Position numbers and translations under genes: made by a program. DNA of 64,000 bases. Origin: Pseudoruegeria sp. SK021. GTDB taxonomy: Bacteria; Pseudomonadota; Alphaproteobacteria; Rhodobacterales; Rhodobacteraceae. Of this stretch, positions 1 to 8,272 are shown piece after piece. The notes under the pieces are model-generated. The model ran no database searches. It worked only from the letters and a program-made list of their open reading frames with translations, and was not told where the DNA came from. Where the stretch lies: NCBI RefSeq assembly GCF_002119405.1, contig NZ_MTBG01000003.1, positions 62,001-126,000 on the forward strand, read 5' to 3'. The first letter of the stretch is position 1; each line of letters opens with the position of its first letter.

Positions 1-2
1 TG

Positions 3-350
3 GACGGCGGCACATTGACGGTCAACGATGGCGCTGTGGGCCAAATCGATCTGACCGGCAATGGCGAGCCTGATTGGTTTATCGACGACCTTCACTTGGA
101 CTGCTCATCCGCCCACAGCCTGTTTTGCGGCGGCACTGGTGGCTGCGGCCTGACCCTCGTCGTCGGCGACACCGCCACCGATTACCTGACCAAGGGCTGG
201 GACGTGACCAATCTGGGACCGATCCGCACCGTCCTGATGCAGGTCCACGGCGCAAATTGCGGCGGCACCAACTTGGTTTATTGCGTCGATGCGCTGGTCT
301 GGGACCCCGAGGCCGCAACCTTCCGGTCGGTCGCCCCGACCCCTGAATGA
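3..350 (+). CDS. Hypothetical protein, 5' end cut by window edge
   Basis: The reading frame is open from the window edge to a TGA at 348-350, so only the C-terminal 115 or so residues are visible. The product is rich in Gly, Asp and Thr and has six cysteines, three of them in a CGGTGGC stretch. Such composition suits an extracytoplasmic, disulfide-bonded protein, but the N-terminus that would show a signal peptide is missing. A TTG at 15 could in principle start translation, but the frame continues upstream of it and a true start probably lies outside. I do not recognise the family. It ends about 60 bp before deoD and reads in the same direction. Confidence 0.5.
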   Translation, partial: DGGTLTVNDGAVGQIDLTGNGEPDWFIDDLHLDCSSAHSLFCGGTGGCGLTLVVGDTATDYLTKGWDVTNLGPIRTVLMQVHGANCGGTNLVYCVDALVWDPEAATFRSVAPTPE

Positions 351-410
351 TCCGTTTCGACTTTCGCCATCAGGCGCACCAACTATAGTGTCCAAAAACC
401 GGAGCAAGCC

Positions 411-1115
411 ATGACCATTCATATCGGTGCCAAACCCGGCGACATCGCCGAGACCGTCCTGTTGCCGGGCGATCCTTATCGCGCCCGCTGGGCCGCAGAG
501 ACCTTTCTGGACAACCCTGTCTGCGTCAACGAAGTGCGCGGCATGCTGGGCTATACCGGCACTTGGCGCGGCAACAAGGTCACCATCCACGGCACCGGCA
601 TGGGCATGCCGTCCCTGTCGATCTACGTCAACGAATTGATCAAGGATTTCGGCGCAAAGACCTTGATCCGGATCGGATCAGCGGGCGCGATGCAGGCTAA
701 GATCAATCTGCGCGATGTGGTTCTGGGGATGACCTGCACCACCCTGTCGACCCCGTCGCGCGGCATTTTCCGGGACATGAATTTCGCCCCCTGTGCCGAC
801 TGGTCATTGCTACGGGCCGCCGCCGCTTCGGCGGAATTGCGCGGCATTCCAACCCATATCGGCGGCATCTATTCCTCGGATGTCTTCTACGACGAACGAC
901 CTGACCTGAACGAGCAGATGATCCGCCACGGCATTTTGGCCGTCGAAATGGAAGCAGCCGAGTTGTACGCGCTTGCGGCCCGGCACGGCTGCCGGGCGCT
1001 GGCGGTACTGACCATCAGCGACCACCTGATCAATGGCGGCGATCTGACATCGGACGAACGTCAAAGCAGTTTCGGCGACATGGTTGAAATCGCCCTAGAA
1101 GCAGCCTTCGCCTGA
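411..1115 (+). CDS. deoD: Purine-nucleoside phosphorylase, DeoD type
   Basis: Catalyses phosphorolysis of purine (deoxy)ribonucleosides to the free base and (deoxy)ribose-1-phosphate in purine salvage; cytoplasmic. At 234 residues it matches the hexameric bacterial DeoD family. Visible family landmarks are the phosphate-loop motif GDPYRAR at residues 20-26, GSAGAM at 89-94, the sugar-binding VEMEAAELY at 178-186, and SDH at 203-205 containing the catalytic aspartate. A GGAG ribosome-binding site precedes the ATG at 411. The aldo/keto reductase gene starts 14 bp downstream on the same strand, so the two are probably co-transcribed, though no functional link between them is evident. Confidence 0.95.
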   Translation: MTIHIGAKPGDIAETVLLPGDPYRARWAAETFLDNPVCVNEVRGMLGYTGTWRGNKVTIHGTGMGMPSLSIYVNELIKDFGAKTLIRIGSAGAMQAKINLRDVVLGMTCTTLSTPSRGIFRDMNFAPCADWSLLRAAAASAELRGIPTHIGGIYSSDVFYDERPDLNEQMIRHGILAVEMEAAELYALAARHGCRALAVLTISDHLINGGDLTSDERQSSFGDMVEIALEAAFA

Positions 1116-1129
1116 AAGGATATGACTCT

Positions 1130-2113
1130 ATGAAAACCCGTCAACTCGGAACCGGTGGCCCCACTGTCGGTGCCATCGGTCTCGGCTGCATGAGCTTTGC
1201 AGGCTTCTTTGGTGGCACCGACGAAGACACCAGTCTGGCTTGTCTTGATGCGGCGCTGGCTGCGGGCATCACCTTTTGGGACACGTCCAATATCTATGGC
1301 ATGGGCGTCTCCGAGCGGGTCATCGGCACCTATCTGGCAGCGAAGGCCCCCGACATCGTGCTGGCCACCAAAGTCGGCATTGTTGCCGGCCCTCCGCGGC
1401 GCTTTGACAATTCCGAAGACCACATCCGCGCCGAACTGGACAAATCGCTTAAGAACCTCAACCGCGATTTTGTCGATCTGTATTACATTCACCGGCGCGA
1501 GGCGGACCGCCCGGTTGAAGCTGTTGCCGAAACCATGGCCAAGTTGATCGACGAAGGATTGATCGGCGGATACGGCTTGTCCGAGGTCGCCCCCGCGACC
1601 CTGCGCCGGGCTCATGCGGTGCATCCGTGCCGGGCGGTTCAGAACGAATATTCGCTGTGGTCCCGCCAACCTGAACTGGGCATGATTCAGGCCTGCGCCG
1701 AGTTGGGGGTCGCTTTTGTGCCGTTCTCGCCCTTGGCACGGGGTATGCTGGCAGATGTGCCCGTCGATCCGTCCCGAATGGATGACGCCGACTGGCGGCG
1801 TCATGGGCCGCGCTTTACCGAACCCAATTTCGGCTATAACCGCGCGGCCATTGACGGATTTCGTGATTTTGCCCAGCAGCGCGGCTGGACCACCTCGGCT
1901 GCGGCTCTTGCTTGGGTTCTGGATCGCGGCCCGCACTTGATCCCAATTCCCGGCACCCGCACAGCGACGCATTTGTCAGATTGGGCGCAGGCAGACGCGA
2001 TCGTCTTGACCGATGAGGACCGCCGCATCATCGCCCGCCTACTGCCCCCGGGTTTCGCGCATGGCGACCGCTACAGCGACGCACAGATGGTCGGGGTTGA
2101 ACGCTACTGTTAA
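1130..2113 (+). CDS. Aldo/keto reductase
   Basis: Predicted NADPH-dependent oxidoreductase acting on an unknown carbonyl substrate. The 327-residue protein has the AKR TIM-barrel layout, and the catalytic tetrad can be placed: Asp51 and Tyr56 in WDTSNIYG, Lys81 in ATKVG, and His121 in YYIHR. The sequence resembles the YajO/Tas and AKR11-13 type branches more than the aldose reductases. The start ATG at 1130 follows an AAAGGA-like site in the 14-bp gap after deoD. The substrate cannot be inferred from the sequence or from the neighbours. Confidence 0.9.
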   Translation: MKTRQLGTGGPTVGAIGLGCMSFAGFFGGTDEDTSLACLDAALAAGITFWDTSNIYGMGVSERVIGTYLAAKAPDIVLATKVGIVAGPPRRFDNSEDHIRAELDKSLKNLNRDFVDLYYIHRREADRPVEAVAETMAKLIDEGLIGGYGLSEVAPATLRRAHAVHPCRAVQNEYSLWSRQPELGMIQACAELGVAFVPFSPLARGMLADVPVDPSRMDDADWRRHGPRFTEPNFGYNRAAIDGFRDFAQQRGWTTSAAALAWVLDRGPHLIPIPGTRTATHLSDWAQADAIVLTDEDRRIIARLLPPGFAHGDRYSDAQMVGVERYC

Positions 2114-2135
2114 CCTAATCCGCCCGGAGACCCGG

Positions 2136-2384
2136 TTATCGGCCGCTGGTCTTCGGGGCATCCCGATAGCAGATGGGCGGCGGCATTCCGTCTGCCGCGA
2201 ACTGCTCTGCACCGCAATTCATGCAGATAAAATATCGGCCCTCTGGGGTGTCCTTGCTATGGTTTTCACGCCAGCGACAATCGCGTGTGCGCTGTCTGGC
2301 TTTGAAGGTCAGAAACATCCAGATCAGGACGACAATCAGGACGATGATCAATAAGGGCATTTTGCTTTGATCCTTCGGCGCCAT
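2136..2384 (-). CDS. Small single-pass membrane protein with zinc-ribbon-like tail
   Basis: An 82-residue protein with a short polar N-terminus, one hydrophobic helix at about residues 10-26, then a soluble tail. The tail holds CMNCG, preceded by a CRWRENH segment and followed by PPPICYR. The Cys/His spacing suggests a small metal-binding (zinc-ribbon-like) fold exposed on one face of the membrane. It is convergent with the aldo/keto reductase gene, leaving a gap of only 22 bp. I do not recognise a named family. Composition and frame suggest a real gene, but its function is unknown. Confidence 0.6.
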   Translation of the reverse strand: MAPKDQSKMPLLIIVLIVVLIWMFLTFKARQRTRDCRWRENHSKDTPEGRYFICMNCGAEQFAADGMPPPICYRDAPKTSGR

Positions 2385-2525
2385 CCCGTTGCAGCGACAC
2401 TAGGACCAGGGTCGACCTGTGCCCATTCATTCAGCAAAGGTATCGCCCCATCTTAACCGCAGTCTTGACCGAGGTCTGCAAGTGAAATTGGCCGCGGCTC
2501 GGCAGGTTCGTCATTCCGCTAACGG

Positions 2526-2560
2526 TTCAGGACCCGGAGAAACTTTCACCGGGTCCTGAA
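2526..2560 (-). terminator. Hairpin after sdhB
   Basis: A perfect 12-bp inverted repeat (arms 2526-2537 and 2549-2560) with an 11-nt loop lies 12 bp past the sdhB stop codon. It is the likely 3' end of the sdhCDAB transcript. There is no clear U-run on the minus strand, so it may act as a processing or stability hairpin rather than a classical intrinsic terminator. Confidence 0.65.
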
Positions 2561-2572
2561 TATTTCGTGAAA

Positions 2573-3352
2573 TCAGACGTGGCGCTCGACCATCAACTGT
2601 TTGATCTCAGAGATGGCCTTGGCCGGGTTCAGCCCCTTCGGGCAGGTCTTGGCGCAATTCATGATCGTGTGACAGCGGTACAGTTTGAAGGGATCCTCAA
2701 GCTCGTCCAACCGCTCGCCCGTTGCCTCGTCCCGGCTATCGATGATCCAGCGATAGGCATGCAATAAGGCGGCGGGCCCTAGGTAGCGATCGCCGTTCCA
2801 CCAGTAGCTGGGGCAGGATGTAGAACAACAGGCGCACATCACGCATTCATACAGACCGTCCAACTTGCCGCGGTCTTCGATCGACTGCTTCCATTCTTTA
2901 GCCGGACGATTGGTCTTGGTTTCCAGCCACGGCATGATCGACGCGTGCTGCGCGTAGAAATGTGTCAAATCCGGGATCAAATCCTTGACCACCGGCATGT
3001 GCGGCAGCGGATAGATTTTCACGTCGGCTTTGATCTCGTCCATGCCATAAATGCAGGCCAAGGTGTTGATGCCGTCGATGTTCATCGCGCAGGATCCGCA
3101 GATCCCTTCCCGGCAGGACCGGCGGAAGGTCAAAGTCGGATCGATCTCGTTCTTGATCTTGATCAGCGCGTCCAGAACCATCGGCCCGCAGGTGTCCATG
3201 TCGACAAAATAGGTGTCGACCCGCGGGTTTTGGCCATCATCAGGGTTCCAGCGATAAATCTGAAACTTCCGGACATTTGTTGCCCCTTCGGGCTTTGGCC
3301 ACGTTTTTCCGGTGGTGATCTTAGAGTTTTTCGGAAGGGTAAACTGAACCAT
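2573..3352 (-). CDS. sdhB: Succinate dehydrogenase iron-sulfur subunit
   Basis: Electron-transfer subunit of succinate:quinone oxidoreductase (complex II), peripheral on the cytoplasmic side of the inner membrane. All cluster ligands are visible. The [2Fe-2S] cysteines are in CREGICGSC and the following INTLAC (about residues 80-100). The remaining clusters use [12 protein letters not shown] (about 170-181) and [14 protein letters not shown] nearer the C-terminus. The start is the ATG at 3352, preceded by GGAG at good spacing; an in-frame TTG one codon earlier is less likely. Length (259 aa) is typical. It is the last gene of the sdh operon and is separated from sdhA by a small secreted-protein gene. 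Confidence 0.98.
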   Translation of the reverse strand: MVQFTLPKNSKITTGKTWPKPEGATNVRKFQIYRWNPDDGQNPRVDTYFVDMDTCGPMVLDALIKIKNEIDPTLTFRRSCREGICGSCAMNIDGINTLACIYGMDEIKADVKIYPLPHMPVVKDLIPDLTHFYAQHASIMPWLETKTNRPAKEWKQSIEDRGKLDGLYECVMCACCSTSCPSYWWNGDRYLGPAALLHAYRWIIDSRDEATGERLDELEDPFKLYRCHTIMNCAKTCPKGLNPAKAISEIKQLMVERHV

Positions 3353-3362
3353 CAAGCAACTC

Positions 3363-3716
3363 CTAGTTCGTCAATGCGGAAAGACCCGCATCGCTGATGC
3401 ATGTCGTTGTCTCTGGCCGGTTGACAATTTCCATGGCAGCGGCTGCTGAGCCACCGTCATTGCCCAGAACCGACGACCCAAGCGATGTCAGATCGTCAGA
3501 CGTGGTATTATCGACCACGCATCCCACATAGGGCGTCACATCTACACCGGGATAGGCGCTACTTAAGGCCGAGCCGACCATATCGTTGGGATTTCCCATC
3601 GCTGTCGCCGCAGAGTTGATCTGAGAAGTCATTGTGCTCAACTCGTCTGCCAGCCCGAAATTTCCGGACATGGCGAACACCGCAGTCGCAACGATTGCCA
3701 ATTTTGTGCCGCGCAT
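3363..3716 (-). CDS. Small secreted two-cysteine protein inside sdh operon
   Basis: A 117-residue protein with a signal peptide ([18 protein letters not shown]..., likely cleaved near residue 23). The mature part is rich in Ser, Asn, Thr and Ala and contains exactly two cysteines (VGCVV and TTCIS), consistent with a periplasmic disulfide. Its ATG overlaps the last base of the sdhA stop codon, and it ends 10 bp before sdhB starts, so it is translated within the sdh operon. The family is not recognised. Its position between sdhA and sdhB suggests co-expression with complex II but does not prove a role there. Similar two-cysteine secreted proteins occur in the suc operon and upstream of mdh. Confidence 0.75.
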   Translation of the reverse strand: MRGTKLAIVATAVFAMSGNFGLADELSTMTSQINSAATAMGNPNDMVGSALSSAYPGVDVTPYVGCVVDNTTSDDLTSLGSSVLGNDGGSAAAAMEIVNRPETTTCISDAGLSALTN

Positions 3717-5521
3717 CAGTACACCCTCGCTTTCGGAGCAATTTTCTTCATGTCGATGCCGCCCTCGGCCTGCGTGGTCAGCGGCTCCAGATGCACCGGA
3801 CGATAATCGAGCGACACCTCGGCGCCGTCCACGACCGCCAATGTGTGCTTGCGCCAGTTGACGTCATCGCGATCCGGATAGTCCTCATGCGCATGGGCGC
3901 CGCGGCTTTCCTTGCGCGCTTCGGCGCCAGCCACGGTGGCAAGGGCGTTCGGCATCAGATTGGTCAATTCGAGCGTTTCCATCAGATCGCTGTTCCAGAC
4001 CAGCGATGTGTCGGTCACTTTCAAATCCGCGATTTTGCCCGCGATGACCTTCATTTTCTCCAGCCCTTCGGCCAGCGATTTATCGGTCCGGAACACGGCG
4101 GCATCGGCCTGCATGGTCTTTTGCATCTCAAGGCGCAACTCGGCTGTGGGCAGACCACCCTTGGCATAACGCAGGCCATCAAACCGTTCGAAGGCTTTGT
4201 CCACCGAGGCGGTGTTCACTTCCGGGTTCGGCGTCTTCGGATCGACGATTTCACCGGCCCGAATGGCCGCAGCACGGCCAAACACCACCAGATCGATCAG
4301 GGAGTTGGACCCAAGACGATTGGCACCGTGCACCGACGCACAGCCCGCCTCGCCCACCGCCATCAACCCGGGCTGAATACGTTCGGGGTTGTCAGCGTTC
4401 GCGTTCAGCACCTCACCGAAATAGTTGGTCGGGATACCGCCCATGTTGTAGTGCACGGTCGGCAGAACCGGGATCGGCTCTTTCGTCAAATCGACGCCGG
4501 CGAAAATCCGGGCACTTTCCGAAATGCCGGGCAACCGAAGATGCAGGGTTTCGGGCGGCAGGTGGTTCAGGTGCAGGTGGATGTGGTCTTTGTCAGGCCC
4601 GACGCCGCGGCCCTCGCGGATTTCCATCGTCATGCAGCGGGACACCACGTCGCGCGATGCCAGATCTTTATAGGTCGGCGCATAGCGTTCCATGAACCGC
4701 TCGCCTTCCGAGTTGGTCAGATAACCACCCTCGCCGCGTGCCCCTTCGGTGATCAGACAACCCGAGCCGTAGATGCCGGTCGGGTGGAACTGCACGAACT
4801 CCATGTCCTGCAGCGGCAAGCCTTGGCGCGCCACCATGCCGCCGCCGTCGCCGGTGCAGGTATGAGCAGAGGTTGCCGAGAAGAACGCACGGCCATAGCC
4901 GCCGGTCGCCAGCACGGTCATCTTGGCGTTGAAGACATGCATCGTGCCGTCATCAAGCTTCCAGCACAGCACACCTTGGCACGCCCCGTCTTCTGACATG
5001 ATCAGGTCGATGGCGAAGTATTCGATGTAGAACTCGGCGTTGTTCTTCAGCGATTGGCCATACAGCGTGTGCAAGATGGCGTGACCGGTCCGGTCGGCGG
5101 CGGCACAGGTGCGTTGCACCGGCGGGCCTTCACCGAATTCTGTGGTGTGGCCACCAAACGGACGCTGGTAAATCTTGCCTTCTTCGGTGCGCGAGAACGG
5201 CACGCCGTAATGTTCCAACTCGTAGACAGCCTTGGGGGCTTCACGCGCGAGATATTCCATGGCGTCGGTATCGCCCAGCCAGTCCGACCCTTTGACAGTG
5301 TCATACATGTGCCACTGCCAATGGTCCGGACCCATGTTCTTCAGCGACGCGGCAATGCCGCCCTGTGCCGCCACGGTATGGGACCGGGTCGGGAAGACTT
5401 TGGTCACGCAGGCGGTTTTAAGCCCCTGCTCGGCCATGCCCAACGTCGCCCGAAGCCCCGCGCCACCGGCGCCAACCACCACGACATCGTATTCGTGGGT
5501 CTCATATTCATATGCAGCCAT
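3716..5521 (-). CDS. sdhA: Succinate dehydrogenase flavoprotein subunit
   Basis: Catalytic subunit of complex II, oxidising succinate to fumarate with covalently bound FAD. The 601-residue length is typical. The FAD-binding Rossmann motif GAGGAG is at residues 17-22, the histidine expected to link FAD covalently is His48 in [10 protein letters not shown], and the substrate-site region [22 protein letters not shown] is intact. The C-terminal [10 protein letters not shown] segment is also conserved. The ATG at 5521 lies about 20 bp past the sdhD stop. It belongs to the sdhC-sdhD-sdhA-(hypothetical)-sdhB operon. Confidence 0.98.
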   Translation of the reverse strand: MAAYEYETHEYDVVVVGAGGAGLRATLGMAEQGLKTACVTKVFPTRSHTVAAQGGIAASLKNMGPDHWQWHMYDTVKGSDWLGDTDAMEYLAREAPKAVYELEHYGVPFSRTEEGKIYQRPFGGHTTEFGEGPPVQRTCAAADRTGHAILHTLYGQSLKNNAEFYIEYFAIDLIMSEDGACQGVLCWKLDDGTMHVFNAKMTVLATGGYGRAFFSATSAHTCTGDGGGMVARQGLPLQDMEFVQFHPTGIYGSGCLITEGARGEGGYLTNSEGERFMERYAPTYKDLASRDVVSRCMTMEIREGRGVGPDKDHIHLHLNHLPPETLHLRLPGISESARIFAGVDLTKEPIPVLPTVHYNMGGIPTNYFGEVLNANADNPERIQPGLMAVGEAGCASVHGANRLGSNSLIDLVVFGRAAAIRAGEIVDPKTPNPEVNTASVDKAFERFDGLRYAKGGLPTAELRLEMQKTMQADAAVFRTDKSLAEGLEKMKVIAGKIADLKVTDTSLVWNSDLMETLELTNLMPNALATVAGAEARKESRGAHAHEDYPDRDDVNWRKHTLAVVDGAEVSLDYRPVHLEPLTTQAEGGIDMKKIAPKARVY

Positions 5522-5541
5522 AGTCTTGGTGCTCCGTCAGA

Positions 5542-5913
5542 TCAAAGGGCGAGGCGGACAAGGGCGAACAGCCCCGTCGCGATCGCAGCATAGCTCAGGC
5601 ACACAACGCCGATGATGGACGCCTTCAGCGCGAAGCCATGGACGTAATCTTCAAGCATCATTTGCGCACCGTTCTTAAAGTGCAGGAAGCCAACCACGAT
5701 GGTCAGTCCGGCCACGATCGACGGGAATGGTCGCGCGAAATACGCCACCACCACATCATGCGGCTGACCCAACATCGGGCCAAAGGTAAACACGAAGAAC
5801 GGGATCAAAATCAGCAGCGCGACAGAGGACACCATCATCTGCCAATGATGCTCTGTCCCGGTTTTGGCGGAACCCAGCCCTACGGCGCGTTTGCGGTCAG
5901 TCAAAAAGCTCAT
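5542..5913 (-). CDS. sdhD: Succinate dehydrogenase membrane anchor subunit D
   Basis: Small membrane subunit that, with SdhC, anchors complex II and helps form the quinone site and bind heme b. The 123-residue product has three predicted membrane helices (roughly residues 28-48, 58-80 and 95-120). A segment with GFLHFKNGAQMMLEDYVHG carries the conserved His and Asp of SdhD proteins. I chose the internal ATG (protein begins MSFLTDRKRAVGLG) because it starts 7 bp after the sdhC stop codon. A start five codons earlier at 5928 would overlap sdhC. Confidence 0.93.
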   Translation of the reverse strand: MSFLTDRKRAVGLGSAKTGTEHHWQMMVSSVALLILIPFFVFTFGPMLGQPHDVVVAYFARPFPSIVAGLTIVVGFLHFKNGAQMMLEDYVHGFALKASIIGVVCLSYAAIATGLFALVRLAL

Positions 5914-5920
5914 GGCGCCC

Positions 5921-6304
5921 TCACACAAAAATGATGGTGATCAGGGTCAGCACGAACGCGCCGCCGATCATGACGTAGCCAAATTTCTCGGCTTGCTCGA
6001 CTTCCAGAAAATGCCCGGTATCGAAGGCGAGGTGCCGGATACCCGCCAGCGCGTGGTACCACAGCGCCCACACCGACAGCAGCATGATCAGATCGCCCAG
6101 ATACGATGTGATAAACCAATCCGCCGTGGCGAAAGAGTCAGGCCCGAAAGCCGCCGCGACGAACCACCAGACGATCATCAAGGCTGCCAAAAGCATGGCA
6201 TTGCCGGTGATCCGTGTGAAGATCGACGTCGCGGAGGTCAGTTGCGGGCGATAAATTTGCAAATGGGGGGACAGGGGCCGGTTTCCCCGGTTCACGTCAG
6301 CCAT
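5921..6304 (-). CDS. sdhC: Succinate dehydrogenase cytochrome b556 subunit C
   Basis: Membrane subunit binding heme b and quinone in complex II. The 127-residue product begins MADVNRGNRPLSPHLQIYRP, the standard SdhC opening with the SPHLQIY motif, and has three hydrophobic helices. The heme-ligand region (WYHALAGIRHLAFDTGH) is present near residue 80. The ATG at 6304, preceded by GAGGACAACC, is preferred over one seven codons upstream. It is the first gene of the sdh operon. The 180 bp upstream hold the paired palindromes described separately. Confidence 0.95.
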   Translation of the reverse strand: MADVNRGNRPLSPHLQIYRPQLTSATSIFTRITGNAMLLAALMIVWWFVAAAFGPDSFATADWFITSYLGDLIMLLSVWALWYHALAGIRHLAFDTGHFLEVEQAEKFGYVMIGGAFVLTLITIIFV

Positions 6305-6333
6305 TGGTTGTCCTCTCGAAAGCATCCAGTGCG

Positions 6334-6386
6334 GGCTATCGGTCAGTGATAGCCGCGATTGATCCGCGTGTCAGGGGGCTAGCCCC
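6334..6386 (-). promoter_or_regulatory. sdhC 5' leader inverted repeats
   Basis: Two inverted repeats lie between the shared operator elements and sdhC. The first has 7-bp arms GGCTATC and GATAGCC (6334-6340 and 6348-6354). The second is a perfect 12-bp palindrome GGGGCTAGCCCC (6375-6386). Either could be a protein-binding site or a structure in the mRNA leader. There is no direct evidence of function. Confidence 0.3.
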
Positions 6387-6401
6387 ACCTTTGGCGCGGT
6401 G

Positions 6402-6423
6402 TTTTGGCGCAATTAGCGGTAAC
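6402..6423 (-). promoter_or_regulatory. Element shared with the sucC promoter (TTA-C-CG-C-TAA core)
   Basis: In sdhC orientation this 22-bp stretch contains GTTACCGCTAATTGCG and closely matches 13048-13069 upstream of sucC, in the same orientation relative to the gene. The core TTA-N-CG-N-TAA is symmetric around a central CG, as in operators of LacI-family regulators. Its centre is 21 bp downstream of the nearer TGTGATCACA palindrome. It could be an operator, a promoter core, or both. Confidence 0.5.
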
Positions 6424-6433
6424 AAATGACTTA

Positions 6434-6464
6434 TGTGATCACAGCTATATTTTTCGTGATCACA
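6434..6464 (-). promoter_or_regulatory. Tandem palindromic operators upstream of sdhC
   Basis: TGTGATCACA (6434-6443) and CGTGATCACA (6455-6464) lie with centres 21 bp apart, two helical turns, about 130-160 bp before the sdhC start. An identical pair with identical spacing precedes sucC. A weaker third copy (AACGATCACA, 6480-6489) reaches into the 3' end of the mesaconyl-CoA hydratase gene. The binding protein is unknown. Confidence 0.75.
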
Positions 6465-6484
6465 TAAATCGGCACTCACAACGA

Positions 6485-7519
6485 TCACACAGGCATTAGC
6501 GCCCAATAGTCCAGATCAAGAAGGACACCAGGAAGATACTTCCCCTCTGAGTCCCGCAAGACAAACGGCTCGGTCCCATCTTCGACCGCCACAAGCCGCA
6601 GCCGGATCGCCCCGACCCCGGGCGCGTCCGTGGGTGCCTTATCCAATACTTCAGACCAAGCCCGCACAGTGGTTCCGGCAAAGGCCGGATTCACATGGAC
6701 ACCAGCGTTTAATCCGGCGATCATCTGCGCATTCGCCAGCCCATTGAAACTGAGCGTCCGGGCGAGGCTGATAATATGGCCGCCATAAATAAGGCGCTGT
6801 CCGTCCGGACGATGGGTGACATCAAAATGCACCTTGGCTGTATTTTGCCACAGCCGGGTCGCCAGCATGTGTTCCGCCTCTTCAAGGGTAATCCCATCCA
6901 CATGATCGATCAACTCGCCGATGGTATAATCGCCCCACCGGTGCGGTTCACCCGCCAATTCGAAATCATAGGCGGTGAAATCCAGCCCCTCGGGCACCAC
7001 CAATGTCCCGGCTTCAACGGACGGGGATAGCTGCGGGATGACCGGGTCCGGCGCCAGTGAGGACACGTCCCGCTTCCGCACCATCACCCAGCGGATATAT
7101 TCCAACACCGGTTCATCATCTTGGTTCAACCCGGTAGTGCGCACATACACCACACCGGTCTTACCGTTGGAGTTTTGTTTCACGCCGATGACTTCGGACA
7201 CAGCTCTAAGCGTGTCTCCGGGAAAGACCGGCTTGAGGAAGCGGCCATCGGAATAGCCTAAATTGGCCACTGCGTTCAGCGAAATATCCGGCACCGACTT
7301 GCCGAACACGACATGAAACCCGATCAGGTCATCCATCGGAGAAGCCGCTAGCCCGCAGTCCTGCGCAAAGACATCGGATGAGTAGACAGCGTGCCGTGCC
7401 GGATAAAGCGCGTGGTAGAGGGCACGCTCGCCTTCCGCCACAGTGCGCGGCACCGCATGGGCTATTACTTGACCGACCGCGTAATCTTCAAAAAACCGAC
7501 CCGCGTTGGTCTTCGCCAT
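6485..7519 (-). CDS. mch: Mesaconyl-CoA hydratase (ethylmalonyl-CoA pathway)
   Basis: Predicted to hydrate mesaconyl-C1-CoA to beta-methylmalyl-CoA in the ethylmalonyl-CoA pathway for acetyl-CoA assimilation. The 344-residue protein is a double hot-dog (MaoC-like) enzyme. It opens KTNAGRFFEDYAVGQVIAHA and has DLIGFHVVFGKSVPDISLNA in the first half and GGHIISLARTLSFNGLANA in the second, as I recall for the Rhodobacter enzyme. The assignment is strengthened by the malyl-CoA thioesterase gene upstream in the same operon. Its ATG overlaps the stop codon of the DUF1737 gene by one base (TAATG), indicating translational coupling. A generic MaoC dehydratase is the alternative. Confidence 0.9.
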   Translation of the reverse strand: MAKTNAGRFFEDYAVGQVIAHAVPRTVAEGERALYHALYPARHAVYSSDVFAQDCGLAASPMDDLIGFHVVFGKSVPDISLNAVANLGYSDGRFLKPVFPGDTLRAVSEVIGVKQNSNGKTGVVYVRTTGLNQDDEPVLEYIRWVMVRKRDVSSLAPDPVIPQLSPSVEAGTLVVPEGLDFTAYDFELAGEPHRWGDYTIGELIDHVDGITLEEAEHMLATRLWQNTAKVHFDVTHRPDGQRLIYGGHIISLARTLSFNGLANAQMIAGLNAGVHVNPAFAGTTVRAWSEVLDKAPTDAPGVGAIRLRLVAVEDGTEPFVLRDSEGKYLPGVLLDLDYWALMPV

Positions 7520-7722
7520 TACTGCGCGCCCAATTTTAAGTCCGGGCTGTACGTCCCCGGAACGTCTTTGGTCACCGCCTGTCCGCAGCGCATGACCCCA
7601 CGATCGGCGTCAAACGCATAAACCGGGTCCCCCTGCAGGACCCAGCCTTGAGATAACGCGGCGCTGACTTTGTGACAAAAGGCAGATGTGTCGTCTTCGC
7701 TGAGAAATCGATAAAGTTTCAT
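7519..7722 (-). CDS. DUF1737-family small protein
   Basis: A 67-residue soluble protein beginning MKLYRFLSEDDTSAFCHKVSAALSQ. The opening K-Y-R-FL, the S-LS-GW core (ALSQGWVLQGDP) and the overall length match the DUF1737 family as I recall it, whose function is unknown. The start at 7722 is 10 bp after the NnrU-family stop codon; an upstream extension in the same frame would overlap that gene. Its stop overlaps the start of mesaconyl-CoA hydratase, so all four genes mcl2-nnrU-DUF1737-mch probably form one transcript. Confidence 0.8.
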   Translation of the reverse strand: MKLYRFLSEDDTSAFCHKVSAALSQGWVLQGDPVYAFDADRGVMRCGQAVTKDVPGTYSPDLKLGAQ

Positions 7723-7732
7723 AAGATAATCC

Positions 7733-8272
7733 TTATCCGAACGGCGCCAGACCGGCGAGGACGTGAATGCCCGCAACCACGGTGAACAGCACGGCTGCAA
7801 TCGCAAACCCTTTCAGGTCTCCGTTCGGCCGCACAACAGTGGGCTTGGTCCAGACAGGTTCAGCCCGATTGATGACGATCATTTCGACGACGGACCAGAC
7901 CAACATCGATCCAAACAACAGCATTGAGGCTAGATCGCCATTGGCCAACAGATGCGCCACCGCCCAGATCGCCACGCCAGTTAGCATCGGATGCCGAATT
8001 TTCTGCGCGTGACGCCCCTTGGCCATCCCAATCCCGAAAACGTAAAACGCAATCAACATCAACAGATTGTTGATGTGAATCAGCACCGACCCCGGAAACC
8101 AGACCGGAATCATGGGCGACATGGCGAAGCCGATAATCACCAGAACCAAACCCAGCCCGATGATTGCACTGACCCCTGGACGTCCGCCAACGGAGGACCG
8201 CATGCCGGGGGCCGCCCGCTTCAGAAAATGACCGACCCACCAAAGGGCAATACCAACGACAAGCAAGAACAT
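7733..8272 (-). CDS. NnrU-family integral membrane protein
   Basis: A 179-residue polytopic membrane protein with about five or six hydrophobic segments. It carries the family signature around residues 90-112 (KIRHPMLTGVAIWAVAHLLANGD), where His and Pro precede a transmembrane helix. NnrU was first described near denitrification genes, and homologues such as isoprenoid isomerase-like ZISO exist in plants. Its role here, between two ethylmalonyl-CoA pathway genes, is unknown. The start codon overlaps the mcl2 stop (TAATG), so translation is coupled. Confidence 0.85.
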   Translation of the reverse strand: MFLLVVGIALWWVGHFLKRAAPGMRSSVGGRPGVSAIIGLGLVLVIIGFAMSPMIPVWFPGSVLIHINNLLMLIAFYVFGIGMAKGRHAQKIRHPMLTGVAIWAVAHLLANGDLASMLLFGSMLVWSVVEMIVINRAEPVWTKPTVVRPNGDLKGFAIAAVLFTVVAGIHVLAGLAPFG

